Assembly: GCA_023078555.1 (NCBI GenBank)
Contig: CM041199.1
Location: 186,001-250,000 of the forward strand
Source: Ulva prolifera
Taxonomy: Eukaryota > Chlorophyta > Ulvophyceae > Ulvales > Ulvaceae
Length of the DNA stretch: 64,000 nt
Direction: 5' to 3'
Shown here one piece after another: positions 12,367 to 28,181 of this stretch (within the stretch, counting starts at the first letter, position 1; every line of letters starts with the position of its first letter). The notes beneath the pieces were generated by a model. It was not told where the DNA came from. It made no database searches and saw only the letters and a program-made list of their open reading frames with translations. A program made the position numbers and the translations under genes.

Positions 12367-13565
12367 GCTGGGTCATCAACGCAGCCCCGCTCCCGAATGC
12401 GCCCTGCAGGCGACACCCGCCCCCACCCGCACCCTGCTGTTTGCCCAAACACCTGTCACTGCAGGTGATACCTTGTACAGGACATGTAGGTAGTGTACAG
12501 TATGTGCGCACGTGCTGCAGCTGCTGCTGCTGTGGTGGTGATGCTCACGCATGCGAGAATGTGTGTGGGGGTGAGTGGAACGCGTGGGCTGGCTGCTGGG
12601 AGCGGCCGGGTGGTTGCCGGCGAGTGTAAAGATCCTTGTGTGTAGCAGAGGTAGCTGCGTTAGGCGTGTAGTGCAAAGAGGTATGAGGTGGCATGCAGCG
12701 GCAAGAGACCCCGTAGCCGGCGCAGAGTTCTTGCTGGCTGCAGTGGCGTGAGGATTGTGCCTGGTTGTTGAGTATCGGCGGAGGCCTCGAGCCGTAATGG
12801 CTGCTGAGACGTTGCTGGCTTTACCTGTTTGAGTGGTGATGAAAGCTTGGCAATAAGTTGTGTTGCAATACATCATTGAACCCCAGTAACGAATGCCTCC
12901 ATGCCTGCAAGGCCGGAGAACCAGCAGTCTGTATAGGGTTGTGGAAGTTGTCAGATCGCGTTGCAACCTCACTGTAGGTTTCAAGCCTACCCCTGCAATT
13001 GAATGTGTACACGACCGAGGCTTCGAGCAACGCAGAATGCTTGAATATTGCCTCCGCGCCATGCAAGCTGTATCCAAAGTAGACGATCATGTGAACTCAT
13101 GGTCAACATGTGAATCCGAACAAGTGAAACCTTGTGGAAGTGTTACATAAACGTGTGACGGATCTATCTCAGCCCTGTGACACCTTCTGCTCAGTGTGCC
13201 TGCTGTCCGTGACCTTCAAACATGCATCAAATTGACCCAGACCTGTAAAGGACATGCTTAATCATGCTTGCATCCAGCACGGTACATGCATCCCAGGCAA
13301 GTTTTTCCCACTCGCGTCTTGACATAGAACCCACCCAACAGGACATCATAACAAGGCCGCGCTGTCAGTCACCCTCATGCCCGCGCTTTCCACTGATATG
13401 TCCCCTTCCCGCACTTCCCGGGCAGTGCATTCACAGCCGGGAGGCATTTGCGCTGCCACACATCCCATGCATGCTTGGTGCGCTTGCTGCACCCCCGACT
13501 TCCCAGCACCTTGGCGAGGCTCTGCCGCAGCTTGCCCTCTGCCACCGCTTACCCCCTTCCCCTCC
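12367..13565. other. Convergent intergenic region and 3' end of duplication unit A
   Basis: The MDH gene (plus) and GST copy A (minus) converge here. No exon is seen. From about 12,500 the sequence is alignable by eye with 18,600 onward (shared blocks include GAGCGGCCGGG, GGCAAGA.ACCCC and TGAGGATTGTGCCTGG), so this is the left part of duplication unit A and probably contains the GST 3' UTR. A TGTAA (minus, about 13,141-13,145) could be a green-algal polyadenylation signal. Confidence 0.5.
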
Positions 13566-16044
<2,479 letters not shown>

Positions 16045-16900
16045 CTTGACTGGCTCAGACTACGTTACAAGTCCGGATGATGGGCTTTGTTGATTGTGCC
16101 GATTCGTTGACCGTTTGACGAAGGTGCTTGCCAGAGGTGCATTTGAGTTCAACAACTCTGGATCACAGGTTATAAGAGTATGTTCACTGGTTATGCCGCA
16201 TGCAGAGAACGTCACGATCGCATACGTATTGCGTGAGCACCGTATTGCGTGAGCACCGTCGCGACGACCGACCGCTGCCATGCGCCTTAACGAGAGGCAT
16301 ATGCCAGCTATACAGCCGGAGCTCGGCTCATGCATCTCGTTAAGCCGCATCATACGGGTCGAGAAAGAACCTTTCCAACGCCAGGCCGCCGCCGATTCGA
16401 AATGTGTGTAGGTTCTCGATTTGCTATCTGCTGCGCTCTGACAGGCTGGGGATTGCGCAATACCAGGTCCCAACACCCTGACATGACAGCTCGTGCCTTT
16501 CTCTGTCCTTTGAAGCCACGTCATCCAAACCTGTCGGCATGAATCTGAGTTCACACCGTACAGTTGATTGCAGACCCCTGATGCATGGCTGAGCGTAGCT
16601 AAGCACACTAGTCTGTACAGACTGGCTAGACATTTAGCTACTAAAAAGAGATCTCCTGAGTGGCTGAGCACGGCAATGCACATGCTGATGCAAAGCCCAG
16701 TCGGTACACCAAGGAGTCACCAGTAGTCACCGAGACACGCATGACACGACTCTCCTACTCCTGACATACTGAGCAGAAAAACTCCTCCTGCGGAGAAGCC
16801 GCAAGCCCAGAGCCCTGCTAGCAGCTCCTCTTGTGACACTTAAGTGGCAATTGATCTCCTCGCGTGCAAGTCACTCCCTCCACGTGGGTGCTGATCATCA

Positions 16901-18599
16901 CCCTGGCATCAGTCCAGATTATTCCAGGTTTGCTCTACTCTATGCTGTCAAGATTTCGGATTTCGATGTGTGTGCATGTTCCATCGTGCTCGTGTAATGG
17001 TGTGTAACGGTGCCTGGCGCCAACACCGCCACAAGCTCCGGACCCACCACTGTGCGAAGGCTCATGATGCCTGCAGGCAAAGCAGAGGGCGATGTGCTGA
17101 GGCCAGACCAGGCCACGCCATGGCCCATGTGTCAGGGATGCCCAGCAGCATTGCTTCCTGCCACCCTGCCTCCCGCCACCCTGCCGCAGCATCAGCTCAG
17201 GCAACCCCGCAGCCACAAGCACACCCACACCAAGCCTGCCATGCAAAACAAGGCCAATGCACAGCACAGAGGTGTCTCCACGTGAGCGCATGCATGTACA
17301 CACTGTGCATGGCTGCAGTAGTCAGTAGCTTCAGCCCACTGTGAGTGCGTTGGCCGGCACCAACGTCAGATGTCCAGTTGTGAAAACACCACAACCATGT
17401 GATTGGGCTAGCGGCCGTAGAACAAGCACGATGCAGCAATGCAGCATCCCCTGTGTGAGCGAGGCATGGATATGCACTCACAGTGTAGAAATCCACATGC
17501 CTTCGAACAGCTGTAGACAAGTACTTCTCTCCGCAGTGCGCCCAGAAATGGAACAACAGCCCATGCATGTGGGAACCGCCGGCACGTGGCACGGCCTGAA
17601 GCCTGAAGAGCTGCTGCACGTGCACCCACAAACAGACATGAGTGTACCAATGGCAGTGACGCCAACATGCAGCACCGTGTTGGGTCACTGCTGAGCTTCC
17701 ACACACACCTGCACGTCCCCACACCACTTGCCACAACCCCACGTCCCTACTACGCCTCTTCGGCTTGTTCTTTAAAATTCCAACACACCCGGCCGGCGAT
17801 GCCAGGCCAGCGGACGTGAGGATGTGCGCCGGGGCCGCCACGACGCGCCGCTCCGCGTTCCGATCCTCACAGCGCCATCACCTCAGCCGACTGAACCGCG
17901 GCCAGCCATGCATGCATCGCCCCTGATGAGCCACGCTGCGGCCGTACAAGCATCCCACCCAGGAGCATGCATGTGCACCATGCGGCACAGCATGCACGCG
18001 CACTGCTCCGCACGCTGTGCTCCCAGGACACGGAGACCGCCCACATGCACGCCAGCTGGCGGCCGCAGCACGCAGCACACGCTGCGCCTGGCCGCAGCAG
18101 AGCTCCATCGTACCAGTGTACGTCCACGGCACCATGACCACGTGGACACGTTACACATACCAGGCCATTGTATGGCAGAGCAACCAAACACACCCAAGCA
18201 CAGCAACGCCGGGCCGCCACGCGAGCAACCACTAAACCTCATTCCAGCCGACCACTCGGCAACAACCAAGTCTCAACTACGACAAGCGCTCCATGAAAAG
18301 AGTTCCCAACCCAACAAGTCATCCACCGCCACGTCAAAGCCGGGGGTGAAATGCTTGCCGCACGACCGTGCGATGGCCGTCAGCGTGTGCGCATGCATGT
18401 GCACCATGACCACGAGCACCATGTGCAGACAGCCACGCATCCCTGTGCGCCAGCCCCGCGCTGGTCAGGGCGACACAGAGCTCACTCTCTGCACCACACA
18501 CTGTTGCAGCAAGGCAGCAAAGGAAGTCTGAAGAGCAAGCGGGGCGCATCGAGTTCATGATCATGTATGAATGCAACCGATTGACTGCACATGTACGTA
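16901..18599. other. Spacer between the two duplication units
   Basis: No gene is supported. A 235-codon plus-strand frame (17,824-18,531) is His/Thr/Pro-rich without a recognisable motif. On the minus strand at about 18,318-18,400 a short stretch reads TLTAIARSCGKHF and FDVAVDDLLGWEL, which looks protein-like and could be a decayed exon. ATGCATG-type palindromes are frequent. Confidence 0.4.
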
Positions 18600-19726
18600 T
18601 AGGCTGGCGCAGCGAGACGCCTTGTTGTCCACAGCTGCTGCTGCTGCTGCTGCCGTTGTGCTGGTGATGGTTTTACACCGGCGAGGCGGGGGGTGAAGGG
18701 TGAGGAGTGCCGGGGCGTATGCGCTGCCTGCCGGGAGCGGCCGGGCGCTTGCCCGCGAGTATGACAACAAGGGTGTGAGATATAGTCGCAGAGGCATTTG
18801 TTTTTTCGCAGAGGTACACTATTGCAGCAGAGGCATGCTATAGTAGCATGCATGTGCGGTAGGCATGTAGTGCACAGAGGTGCGAGGCGTGTAGCGGCAA
18901 GAAACCCCAGCGCAGCGGGCTTGCTGGCTGCTGTGGTGTGAGGATTGTGCCTGGCGGTTGAGATGCAGCGGAGGTGTTGCTGGCTGTACCTGTGTGAGTG
19001 CTGATGGCCGCTTGGCGTTACAATATCTTCAAGATGTGCAGCAAGGTCACATTGGAACCAGTAACGGAGGGGACCATTCTTGGCAAGGCCAGATGTCTAC
19101 CATTCTGCATGTTATTGTGGCACTGTAGCACAAGTGTTCAGCTCACGTCCGCAACATGATCGAGCGGTGCCACGCCGGGACCTGCTCATCATGTGTCAGC
19201 CATGAGCATCGAGGTACGGCAATTTCTCCGGGATAGACAACCTGAACACAGATTGTTCCGCAGGCGATCGTCCGAAGACTCATGCCAAACGTGGGCAACC
19301 ATTCAATGCTGGTGGCGCGTGTGCCTGGTGCCCTTCTGCTTTAATCATGCATCGATGTTGTCTGCCAGCATCTCCTCGAGTGATTCACACTCAATCCCCG
19401 CTTACATCCGATCTAATGCAAGCCTCCCCAACACGCTATTCCTGTCATACGTTAAACACAGGTCCTCCGTGTTATCGTCGTCATCGCAGGGCCGTCCTCG
19501 CACCACACCGCTTCGGCACGCACCCAACTCAAACAGGTTTGCCGCATGTCCCCTCCCGAGTTACACCTCCCGAGCAGTACACCCACAGCCGGGAGGCCAC
19601 ACCTCTGCCACACCCCCAGACATGCACGGTGCGATGTCACAATATTTCTACGTGCTGCATCACAACGATTTTATATGCCCAGGTGGTCCACCACCTCGTA
19701 CGGCTCTCTGCAGCTACTCGCCCTCT

Positions 19727-22210
19727 CTAAACCTCCCGGGCCTTCCACTCCCGCACCCACGCACGCACCTCCGGCAGTTCGCCAAACGCGACCATCGCCG
19801 CCTTGAAGGCTGGGAACGGCTCGAGGTCCACCTCCCCATGCAACACAAAGTCATCGCGCATCATGTTGAAGAGGGCGGCATCTGCGAAGCCCGGCTGCCC
19901 ACCTGCACGCCATGCACGCGCTCACGAGGCCACACGTCTCGACCCTTTTGGCCACTGCGTGGCACAGCCTCAAAGTAGACCACACAGCATTGCAGCCAAC
20001 AGCACACAAGGCATCTGCAAACTCCAGCTGATGACTAGCACATATCCAGCGTGTCGTGGGATCCGTCCTGGGCCCTACAGCGCACCGTGTGGCTGTGGGG
20101 CGCGCTCGCATCGAGCGGATGGCACAAAGACTCGAGCGTGTTGCAAGGACAAAGTCGGAGCGGCCGGTAGCACCGCCAGGACAGCGAGCAAGCATGCCGA
20201 CGCCCCAATGCACGCACGGCAGGAGACTCAAGTGTGTGGAGGTGCTGGGCAGCGCGCGTGTGGTGTTGGCGGGCGGCGGTGCATGGGTTCTGTTCTGTGT
20301 GCGGTGACGGCGGCGTCTTGTGCGCTGCGTGCGGGCTTCCTATTCTTGTTGTGCGCGCGTTTTTTGCGGTGCCACCTGCCGCCTCCGCGTTGCCCTTGTA
20401 ACACATACTCAAGCGATCCGGCATGAGGCGATGTTGACCAGGGTCCCCCAGTGTTTCAGGCTGGTCAAGCAAGGCACCCTGACCACTGACGCCAATGCAA
20501 ACATGCACCTGTGTGATGCCCTGTTGTTTGTATTCTTGTGATGCGCACTGCTGAATCGGGGGTACCTGCCTGGTCGTGCACCTTGCACCGCATGCATCTG
20601 TTGCACATGCCGTAGGCATGCATTTCGCCATGCCGGCGATGCCTTCGTGCTTCGCACCTCTCCACGAAAGCACAATCATGCTGGCGTCCCTCAGGCAGTG
20701 CCATCGCGGTATGTGTGCCATGCCGGTGTGCACGGGACGCAGATCTAGCACACAGGAGAACTCCAAGGGAGGGGGGGGGGGGGGGGGGGGGGGGGCACCT
20801 GGGGATAGGTAGGGGGAGTCGGTGGAGGTGCGGCGGGAGTAGTACCACTCGAACGCGGCGTACCAGTCGCCGCGGGTCTGCCGGTACGACTGCACCTTGT
20901 CCGAGGTCTCGTCCTCTCGCAGTGTGGTGACCCAGGCGTTGCGCCACTCTTGGTACGCGTCCGCCGCGGCGTCCGAGTCCCAATCAGCTTCGGCGTCTGT
21001 GCCGTACTGGCCGATCTGCGGGATAGAGACTCTCCGTTTTGCGTTTGGTGTGTTGGGAGTGTGATCGTTCATGGGGGCGACCCCGAACGATCGAGATGCG
21101 GACGATCCGCCCACTAGCAGAGGTGACATGCACGTGCAGAAAGCGGGCCGTGACAGACTGCAACACTCTGGTGGATGCGCTATGTTCTATAGATTTGGCC
21201 GTTGACGAAGCTGTGAAGAGCGCCACATGTGAACTTGAATTGAGCAGAGCTGCACGGGACAATCGACTTGAGGTTGGGAGCAATCACGTTTGGTCATTGT
21301 CCAACCAGCTAGCCTGGCCACTGCTCACCAGGCACTTTGAGTGTGCTGCAAATCGAGGATGGACAGCTGCAGTCAAAGCCGTGCACATCAGAACAGTGGC
21401 ATCCCAGCAATTCACCCCTCAATGTGCATGATTGACTCAGCAACATCACTATCAGGTACATGGCACATAATTCATCTGGCCAGAGCATCAGTGTCGGCCT
21501 CAACAAGATGATTGGTTCATGTGTTTTTGTGATGTACCTTTGTTGCTACGTAGCGGAGCGTGGCAATAGACTCTGGCCTCCCTCTGCCGTTCACTGTTGT
21601 GACTGGTAGATGCCCTAGCGGGTTGAGCTCAGCCTTGACTCGTTCCTTTTCGCCGCCTCCCCATGTGGCAAAGTCCACAAGCTGCTCCTCAAACTCAATC
21701 TTGTTTGCGAGCATGTATAACCTGCATCGCTTACCGTTTCGTTGGGTGCGCCAAGGTCACGAATTGCTGCAGTGTTCACCCTCGGCGTTTATGACATGTG
21801 ATCACATGGCTCGATCATGAAATGTAACGTCCCGATGCGATGCAGGTACATTCTAAGTGCTATCGCAAGTGCGGAGTCACGGGTCACGGATTCCAACGTC
21901 TCGCGCTGCTACAGCTTGCCTGTTGACAGGTTGCGAAACCAGGTGGTCCGTCCAGCCTTTGCCGCAATGAACTCATACTGACGGTACCAAAAAGCTGTAG
22001 AATGAAGCGCGCATGCCTCTGCAATAGTTTTCGTAGCCAAGCAACTACTTCGCTGCATGTCAATGGGCAAGGGCAGTGCCTAGGAGCCGAGATCTGCGCC
22101 ATACAAACGGGAGCTCACCTGACGGCCCCTCCACGTCCTCCAAGTGGGCCGAGAGGTCGTACATCCAAGTACTTAAAAACCGGCTTTTGTGTGAACGCTG
22201 CAGCGTGCAT
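19727..22210 (-). CDS. Glutathione S-transferase-like protein, copy B
   Basis: Exons join(22119..22210, 21538..21721, 20799..21015, 19727..19902), complement; 222 residues. Every exon has exactly the same length as in copy A (92, 184, 217, 176 nt), so intron positions and phases are unchanged since duplication. The same GST features are present: KYLDVRPLGP, GRGGAVRLYML, NPLGHLPVTTVNG, the DWYAAFEWYYSR helix and PGFADAALFNMM. Replacements relative to A are mostly conservative (for example a C-terminal GELPEVRAWVREW), suggesting both copies are under selection. The intron 3 donor is CAG|GTG followed at once by 25 C on the coding strand. Probable cytosolic glutathione transferase; substrate unknown. 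Confidence 0.88.
20771..20795 (-). repeat. G/C homopolymer (25) at start of GST copy B intron 3
   Basis: Twenty-five G on the plus strand are 25 C on the GST coding strand, starting at position +4 of the intron, immediately after donor GTG. Confidence 0.95.
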
Positions 22211-23176
22211 CTTTGCTGGCTCAGTATACGTCACAATTCCGGATGGTGGGCGCCGTTGACCAGTGCTAAATCGTTGACCGTTTGACGAAGCAGCTTGGCA
22301 GAGGTCCGATTTGGTTCAACAAATAAGTTGGCTATTTGTTGGGGGCATGTGTCACTGGCGATGCTGCTTGCAGGTGCGATCACGGTCGCATACGTTTTGC
22401 GTGTGCTCGTTGATGACCAACCGCCCTTGCACGGGAGCCGAGCCGGTCGCCAGACGCGTCTCGTAAGGCGCATTGCCTGGGTCGAACAGCCCTTTGCAAT
22501 GCCAGGCCACCGCGAGTTCGTAATGTTGCCGCCTTTCTATTAGCTGTGTCTACGCACAGCGAAAGAGTCAGGATGGAGATCGTCTCACACGTTGACCAGG
22601 TCCCACCAGCGCCTGTCATGACGGCGCCCGCCCGTCCTTCGTCTTTGAAAGCCATGTGACCAAGGCCCGTTGGCTGGACTTTGCATTCACACTGCAACAT
22701 CGATGGCAGAGCCGTGAATCAAGGCCAAGCAGGTCAGCACAGCTCAGCATGCGCGTACACCTGATGATGCTAGTCCCAGTCTCCACACCCAGGCATCAAA
22801 CAAACAAGCATCACGCGACTCTCCTGATCAGGTCGACCCTGACATGCCGCGCAGAACAATGTCCTACAAGCCACCGTGGCAATGTCGCAATGCCAGATCC
22901 CTCATAGGAGCCCCGCTTGCACATTAATCCCACGCAAGTCGCATACCCCCTCTACTACCTGTCAACCTGGCGGGAACTCGGATGTGCCTGTGTGTCCATG
23001 TTACATGCGCTTGTGTATGCCTGGTCCCAATCCCTATAGTCTTCCTGTCTCCCCGCGGGGGGTCCCCTCAGCGGCAGAGCGAACGCTGTGTATGTACGCA
23101 TGTTGACATAGCCATCATGGCGTGATGTTCCTGCAGAAATTGACAAGACTGAACTCTGACACCGCTGTGTGTGACG

Positions 23177-23248
23177 GAGCATTGCATCCCTTGGGAGCAT
23201 TGCATCCCTTGGGAGCATTGCATCCCTTGGGAGCATTACATCCCTCGA
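23177..23248. repeat. 18-bp minisatellite, four units
   Basis: Three identical units of GAGCATTGCATCCCTTGG followed by a fourth with substitutions. The length is a multiple of three, and on the minus strand it reads GCNAPK repeated, but no gene context supports translation. Confidence 0.9.
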
Positions 23249-23373
23249 CGACGATTGGCCTTCCCGTGAGGGCAAGATCGAGGACAGTTGCGTCCACTTC
23301 TTTAAATGTCCTCCCCACCGCAGAGACGCCACCGGCAGTGTACCCCACAGCCACACACACCACGATGCAGATG

Positions 23374-26300
23374 TCACACACCGCCGTCACCGCCGCCGCG
23401 CACCGCCGTCACCGCCGCAGCTCGCGCAAGCATGCCCGCCTCGAACTGCAGCCACCGAGAGACGCCGTGCAGGTCACGCACGTACGCCTGGGCACCTTCA
23501 GTGCTGATCGCCGCGGCGGCGCCGCCACTCGATGAGGGGGGGCTCCCACAAGCCGTGCCTGGGCGAGTCGGCCGGCTGCAGCCCGCGGCTGCGTCACTGC
23601 CGCCCGTGGCCACGCTGGCCGACACACTGCTGCTGCTTGCTTGAGCGGCAAGACCTGGCAGCTGGGAGTCCTCTTGGTCCAGCTGTAGATGTGTCAGTTG
23701 GCAGAGGGCGGCGATTTGCACCTCGCGAGCAGCCAGCTGCGCCTTCACCTTGCGCGCCTGCATGCCAGCGAGCCCCTCACGCTCGCACAGTCCGCCCCAT
23801 CTGCGTGCTTGTACACAGGCCGCTCTGCGCCGCCCACATCACCACCTTTCTACGGTCAAGCAATTTGGATTGCGATGACTGGAATGTACCAATTGGTTGA
23901 CAGGCATGCGACCTGGCCACCAGCTGCCAGCTGTGAGACTGGGGCTGCATGCCAACCATTAGACCGGGGCTGCACTTCCGGTCACACGGATAAACACCGT
24001 GCACAAGCACCGCACGCATGCAGCCACCGCAGGCCCGCACCCGCTCCCTGAGCTCCCGCTGAGCGCGCTGGTGGACCGCCAGGGTGCTGCCGGGGCCGGG
24101 CAGCATGCTGTGCGGCAGCCGCGGCGGTGCGCCCAGCGCGTGCAGCTCACAGCCGCCGCCCCCGCCCACGGCATCCTGCCTCCCCGCCCCTCCGAGCGCC
24201 ACCGTGCCGCAAGCGGCTATTGCATGAGTGCCCCTGCCCTCGTGGCGCGCCCCCACGGCGCCCCCGCCCTCACTCCCGCGCTTGACAGCCCCCACAGTCT
24301 CGGGGTGCGCCAGAGGTCCAGCGCTGGGGATCACTGCAGCTGCTCGTGCATGCTCCGCGGCGGCCCGCGGATCTGTCGCCTGGCGCTCCGTGGCACCTGC
24401 GCATGCTGCAGTGACCTGTTTTATGCTTTAATCTTCAGTACTGCGCCAACACGGCCGCGGCACCGCAGGCGCCTGATTGTCCATCGTGTTGGTGCGAACG
24501 CCAGTACACTGCTGTACCCAGGTTCACTTCCAACGCAGCCCAAGTCAGTGCAGTGGGTGCGTCCGGGGACACGAGCGCGGACTCTCGCACCGACGGAGCA
24601 CGCACACCCTGAGCTCTTGAGCAACCTAGCCTGACGCGCTGATACTCAGGTGCGGTGGCGACGCGGTTCATCCAATGCACCGCACTGCTCAGCGTGTGCC
24701 CGATCGTTTCCGTCCGGTCCACACTTCCCGCGGTGCACATGCCCTCATGGATCCGGCTCAGAAGCTGCACCGAGTGCATGCACAATAGTGCCAAAATGAG
24801 CTGATCGGGTGGTGTTGGGTGGTGTACGAAGTCACAGCACAGAGGCAAACGTCCGTCGGCCCCCGTGGACACAGCCAGCTGCACTGCTGCACCGAGTACA
24901 CATACATACACAGAAGCGTTCCACAACCTAGCCTGTTGGGTGGTATGTTGCAACATACCAATTGAGTCCCAGCAAACAGTGAGGCGGGGACCAGCTGAAC
25001 CACGGCCACGCACGGTTCCAAGGCCGCACCGTGTCTGCAACGGCGGCTGTTCCCAGCCCGAAGCGACGCGGCAGCCGCACCGCCGCTCGCGCCGCGGCCT
25101 CCAGACACCCCAGCAACATCGCCAGCATCGCCACGGCCACGCCGGCCTTGCGCCTTTCCCCCACTTCCCCCTCCATCGCCCCTCGCAGCCCCGCAGCCAG
25201 AAGCCGTCCGGTAGCCTGACTGCTCTCCACACGCTATTTCCGGGAACGACCCGCTGTCAATGCGGCCTGCCAAAAAGTCACCGGGTGTGGGATGGTCGGC
25301 TGCACGTGCATTGTCGAGCCGGCGGCCGCATGGTATGACATGCAGCGATGCACTGGCTTCAGCAGCCAGATCCCCATGAGATTCAGTCCCCGTGTTGTCA
25401 CCCGCTCCAGGCCCATGCATGCCCGGATGCCCATTACCCCTGGCCCCTGTGCCGCACCCTCCTTCTCCATCGCTGGGATACTCGAGCTGGGGGGACCCCG
25501 AATCCACACCATCGACAGCAGCACTGCATGCTGCCTGTGCTGCGGACACTGAGCCGCCCCCGGCCGGCTCGCTGCTGCAACTGGCTCTTTCCGCCCCTTC
25601 AGCACACGCGCCTGCAGTGTGGACGCCAGTGCCACCGCATTCCGGCTCCAGATGCGGCGGAGGCGCTTCAGCGGCCGCACATGGGGACGGTGCGCTCGGG
25701 CCACAGCTACTGGACGCCACATGCGTGTTGCAGCTGGACTCACCGGCACAGTCGCAGGAGCCCGACTTGGGAAGAGATGCCTCAGCTGAGCCGCTCCCTC
25801 CAACTGCACAGCACCCGCCACGCCCTAACGGCGTGGCCACGCTGTGCGGGATGGCGTGCTGACAGGGCGGCGGTAAGTCAGGGTGTCTGCGGGACGGAGC
25901 GTGGGAGTGGTCTGGGGCGGCAAAGGCAGGAGGCGCGGCGGACGCGGCGGGCGGCGCGGTCGTGGAACCCCAGCTGCCGTGCGGGGAAGGGGCTGCGAGG
26001 ATGGCCTGGAGGGAGGCCTGCACCGCTGCAGCGCGCTGCTGCCGGCGGTGGCGGCGGCTGCGTAGCTTGGCGTCGTATGCTGAGCGCAGGCTGCAGTCGC
26101 CGGGGCGGGGGCGCTCGGGGCATGTGGCGTGCTGCCTTCCGCCCCGAGCAGCTGTTGTGGACCCTGCACAGGCAGCCTGGGGGTGTGTGAGAGGGAGCCT
26201 GGGGGTGGGTGTATGAGAGGGAGCCTAGCCTGCTACATGTGTGCGGGCTAGAGGCATGCGAGAGGGATACTGCCTCGCACACATGAGTAGGCATGGAATG

Positions 26301-27148
26301 AGCGCGGGCAAGAGCATGTCTAGCAAGTCTGTGCTTTGACACGCTTGGTTGCTTGCAGTGTGCATTACGAGCCATCGGAGAGTGCCTGGGAATCAGCTGG
26401 TGCAGCAGTGTGGATGTCAGAGTGACCTGTGGCAGCACAACTGTGACGAGATGATGATGTAGATGTATGAGCTGTGTTGCAGAGATGGTGTTGCAGACTT
26501 GTGGAGAAAGAAACATCAGTGCCTGCAGGCGATGCCGGAGTGGAGAGTGTGAAGCCGCGTTAGCAGCAGCAGGTGCAGCAGTGATCAAGCTCACCCGTTG
26601 CACTTCGGTCCTCGATGCTTTGGCATACGCCAGCATGGTCGTCGACCCTTGACTGGTGTTGTAACAACGGTGACGTTGTTCGAATACATTGCGCGGCTCT
26701 CGGCCGCGCTTCCTGCTTCACCTGCTGTCGAAGCTGTCGTCTCAATTGGTCAATTGTACTGGCAACATTGTCGAGAAGCTGCGGCGAGACTGCTTTCAGA
26801 GGTGTTGCGTTGGTGACTGGCAAAGACGCCTACAGTGAGATCATCTGCTCAGGAGTCGCTGCGTAAATATATTTGCACAACTTGCCTGACGGACGCAGAG
26901 TTGATTCTCAACGTTGCGAACAGCAGTGCCGTTGTTCCTTCGCTGTGTACTCGTTGTAAGCGTGGAAGGCGCACGTCCCGTCCGCACTCGAAGTTGACTT
27001 GTGACTCGAGCTGCCGCAGCAAAAGCAATATGTCCTGAGTACTGGAGGTTGTGCTGACATCACCATGTTCGCAAATGGCAGGCGGTGTTGCGCACGTGCC
27101 TGCATGCCAGCACTGGCCACCTGCTGCTGTGTCGGAACCGCCTGTCAT
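23374..27148 (-). CDS. Hypothetical multi-exon coiled-coil/low-complexity protein
   Basis: I read a minus-strand gene with a TATA-like CTATAAAG about 40 bp upstream of ATG 27,148. Supported exons are 26,886 (or a few bases below)..27,148 (MTGGSDTAA; LLLLRQLESQVNF), 26,595..26,829 (NVASTIDQLRRQLRQQVKQ, ends at strong donor GTGAGC), 26,427..26,522, then a long Pro/Ala/Ser/Gly-rich exon beginning about 26,025 (VQASLQAILAAPSPHGSWG), and 3' exons with helical heptad-like text near 24,650-24,760 (HTLSSAVHWMNRVA), 24,040-24,100 (HQRAQRELRERVRA) and 23,374-23,760 (RKVKAQLAAREVQIAAL). Middle junctions are not resolved. The product would be mostly disordered with coiled coils; I recognise no family. 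The MNRVATAPEYQRVRL stretch faintly recalls a PUB domain but is not enough to call one. Confidence 0.45.
26173..26228. repeat. Degenerate GGGAGCCTGGGGGTG minisatellite
   Basis: Three imperfect units of about 19-26 bp sharing GGGAGCCT followed by G-rich sequence, within the unresolved middle of the minus-strand gene at 23.4-27.1 kb. Confidence 0.7.
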
Positions 27149-27511
27149 ATTGTCACGGCACCGTCCAGGCGCCTGTTCTCAACAATGATTTTCTTTATAG
27201 ACGAGGAACACGCTCGTTCAGGCTACTAGGCTGCTCTACGAAGCCCACCACCGACCAAGTTGCACCGGCATCATCAGCACAGCTGACACGGCATCAAAGA
27301 TAAGCGTAAACGTTAGTGGGCGCACGAAAATATCAAGGTACGTCTGCCTAGACACTGATTTCATCGCAATGTGACAGCACACGACATTGCCATGCAGGGC
27401 CATTTACACTAGCGAGACATTTCACCGTACAACATCAGCCCGGACAGATATGCATATAGGTGGCCGTAGGTATGTGAAGCGCATGCTTGATTCATGAATG
27501 ACGTCTGGAGA

Positions 27512-28181
27512 CTATGAATCTGGTTTGTTCATAGACCCTGCTGCAGCTGCGTCGTGATCACAAGCGCCCTCATGGCCACGGGCTGCTAGCTGCGGCCAGC
27601 ATGATTGTCGCAGGCTCTCGCTGAAAAGGCTGCAGAGTGGATGCCTACATCTACATCGTATGCTAGCTTGTGCGTTAGCACTAACGATCTGTGCCTGTGA
27701 GCAGGCTACATATCCGTTGCATCGGTGCATTCCGAGGGCCTCTCGACGCTGATACGCCCGAGCTTCTGTAATCTCCGAGCAAACCAAAAATTGTAGCAAC
27801 CGTGCTTCTTCAACTGTGTCAAGCTCAAGGCAGCGTTGGAGAATATGTTTTTTTGCGCTTGCTGCAAGCCTGCACGGGTTGCAGATGAACCAGATGAACC
27901 GGTATCTGCAAATGGAGTAGCACAGTACGCCTTCCTCCTGTTACGGCAGCTCGTCGCCCACGTTTGTGTTCAATAGGCCATGCGGGGGAACAGTTGAATC
28001 CGATACCCGTGTCCTCGATTTCGGGCAACGCGGTGGAATGGCTGGAGATACTTCCCCACGCTTGGAGTGGATAACTTTGAAAATCCCTTACTCGTCGTGT
28101 GTGCTGGTTTGTCAGCACAAAGGCCACCTGGGCGGGAGTGAGCACTTCCGCGAATCTGATGGCATGCCCTTGCCATTTCAT
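27512..28181 (-). CDS. Hypothetical 174-residue protein
   Basis: Two exons, join(28007..28181, 27512..27861), complement, phase 1 at the junction, stop TAG at 27,512. Early residues LTPAQVAFVLTNQHTRR and a charged helical region LELDTVEEARLLQFLVCSE look like genuine folded protein. The C-terminus is Cys/Ala-rich. There is an alternative donor (GTAAGG) at 28,091, but using it breaks the frame. No signal peptide or membrane segment. I do not recognise a family. It is transcribed away from the small plus-strand gene at 28,514, so the two may share an upstream region. Confidence 0.6.

Larger units (their letters stand above)
18600..22900. repeat. Tandem segmental duplication, unit B
   Basis: About 4.3 kb homologous to unit A in direct orientation, carrying GST copy B. 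Coding parts are much better conserved than introns; both flanks also align by eye. Edges are approximate. Confidence 0.8.

Noticed and set aside
17824-18531. 235-codon plus ORF between the GST units
   Set aside because: No motif, no splice context, composition follows ATGCATG-rich DNA; not called as a gene.
24600-24760. PUB domain in the minus-strand gene at 23.4-27.1 kb
   Set aside because: Only a short HWMNRVATAPEYQRVRL resemblance; flanking sequence does not continue the domain.
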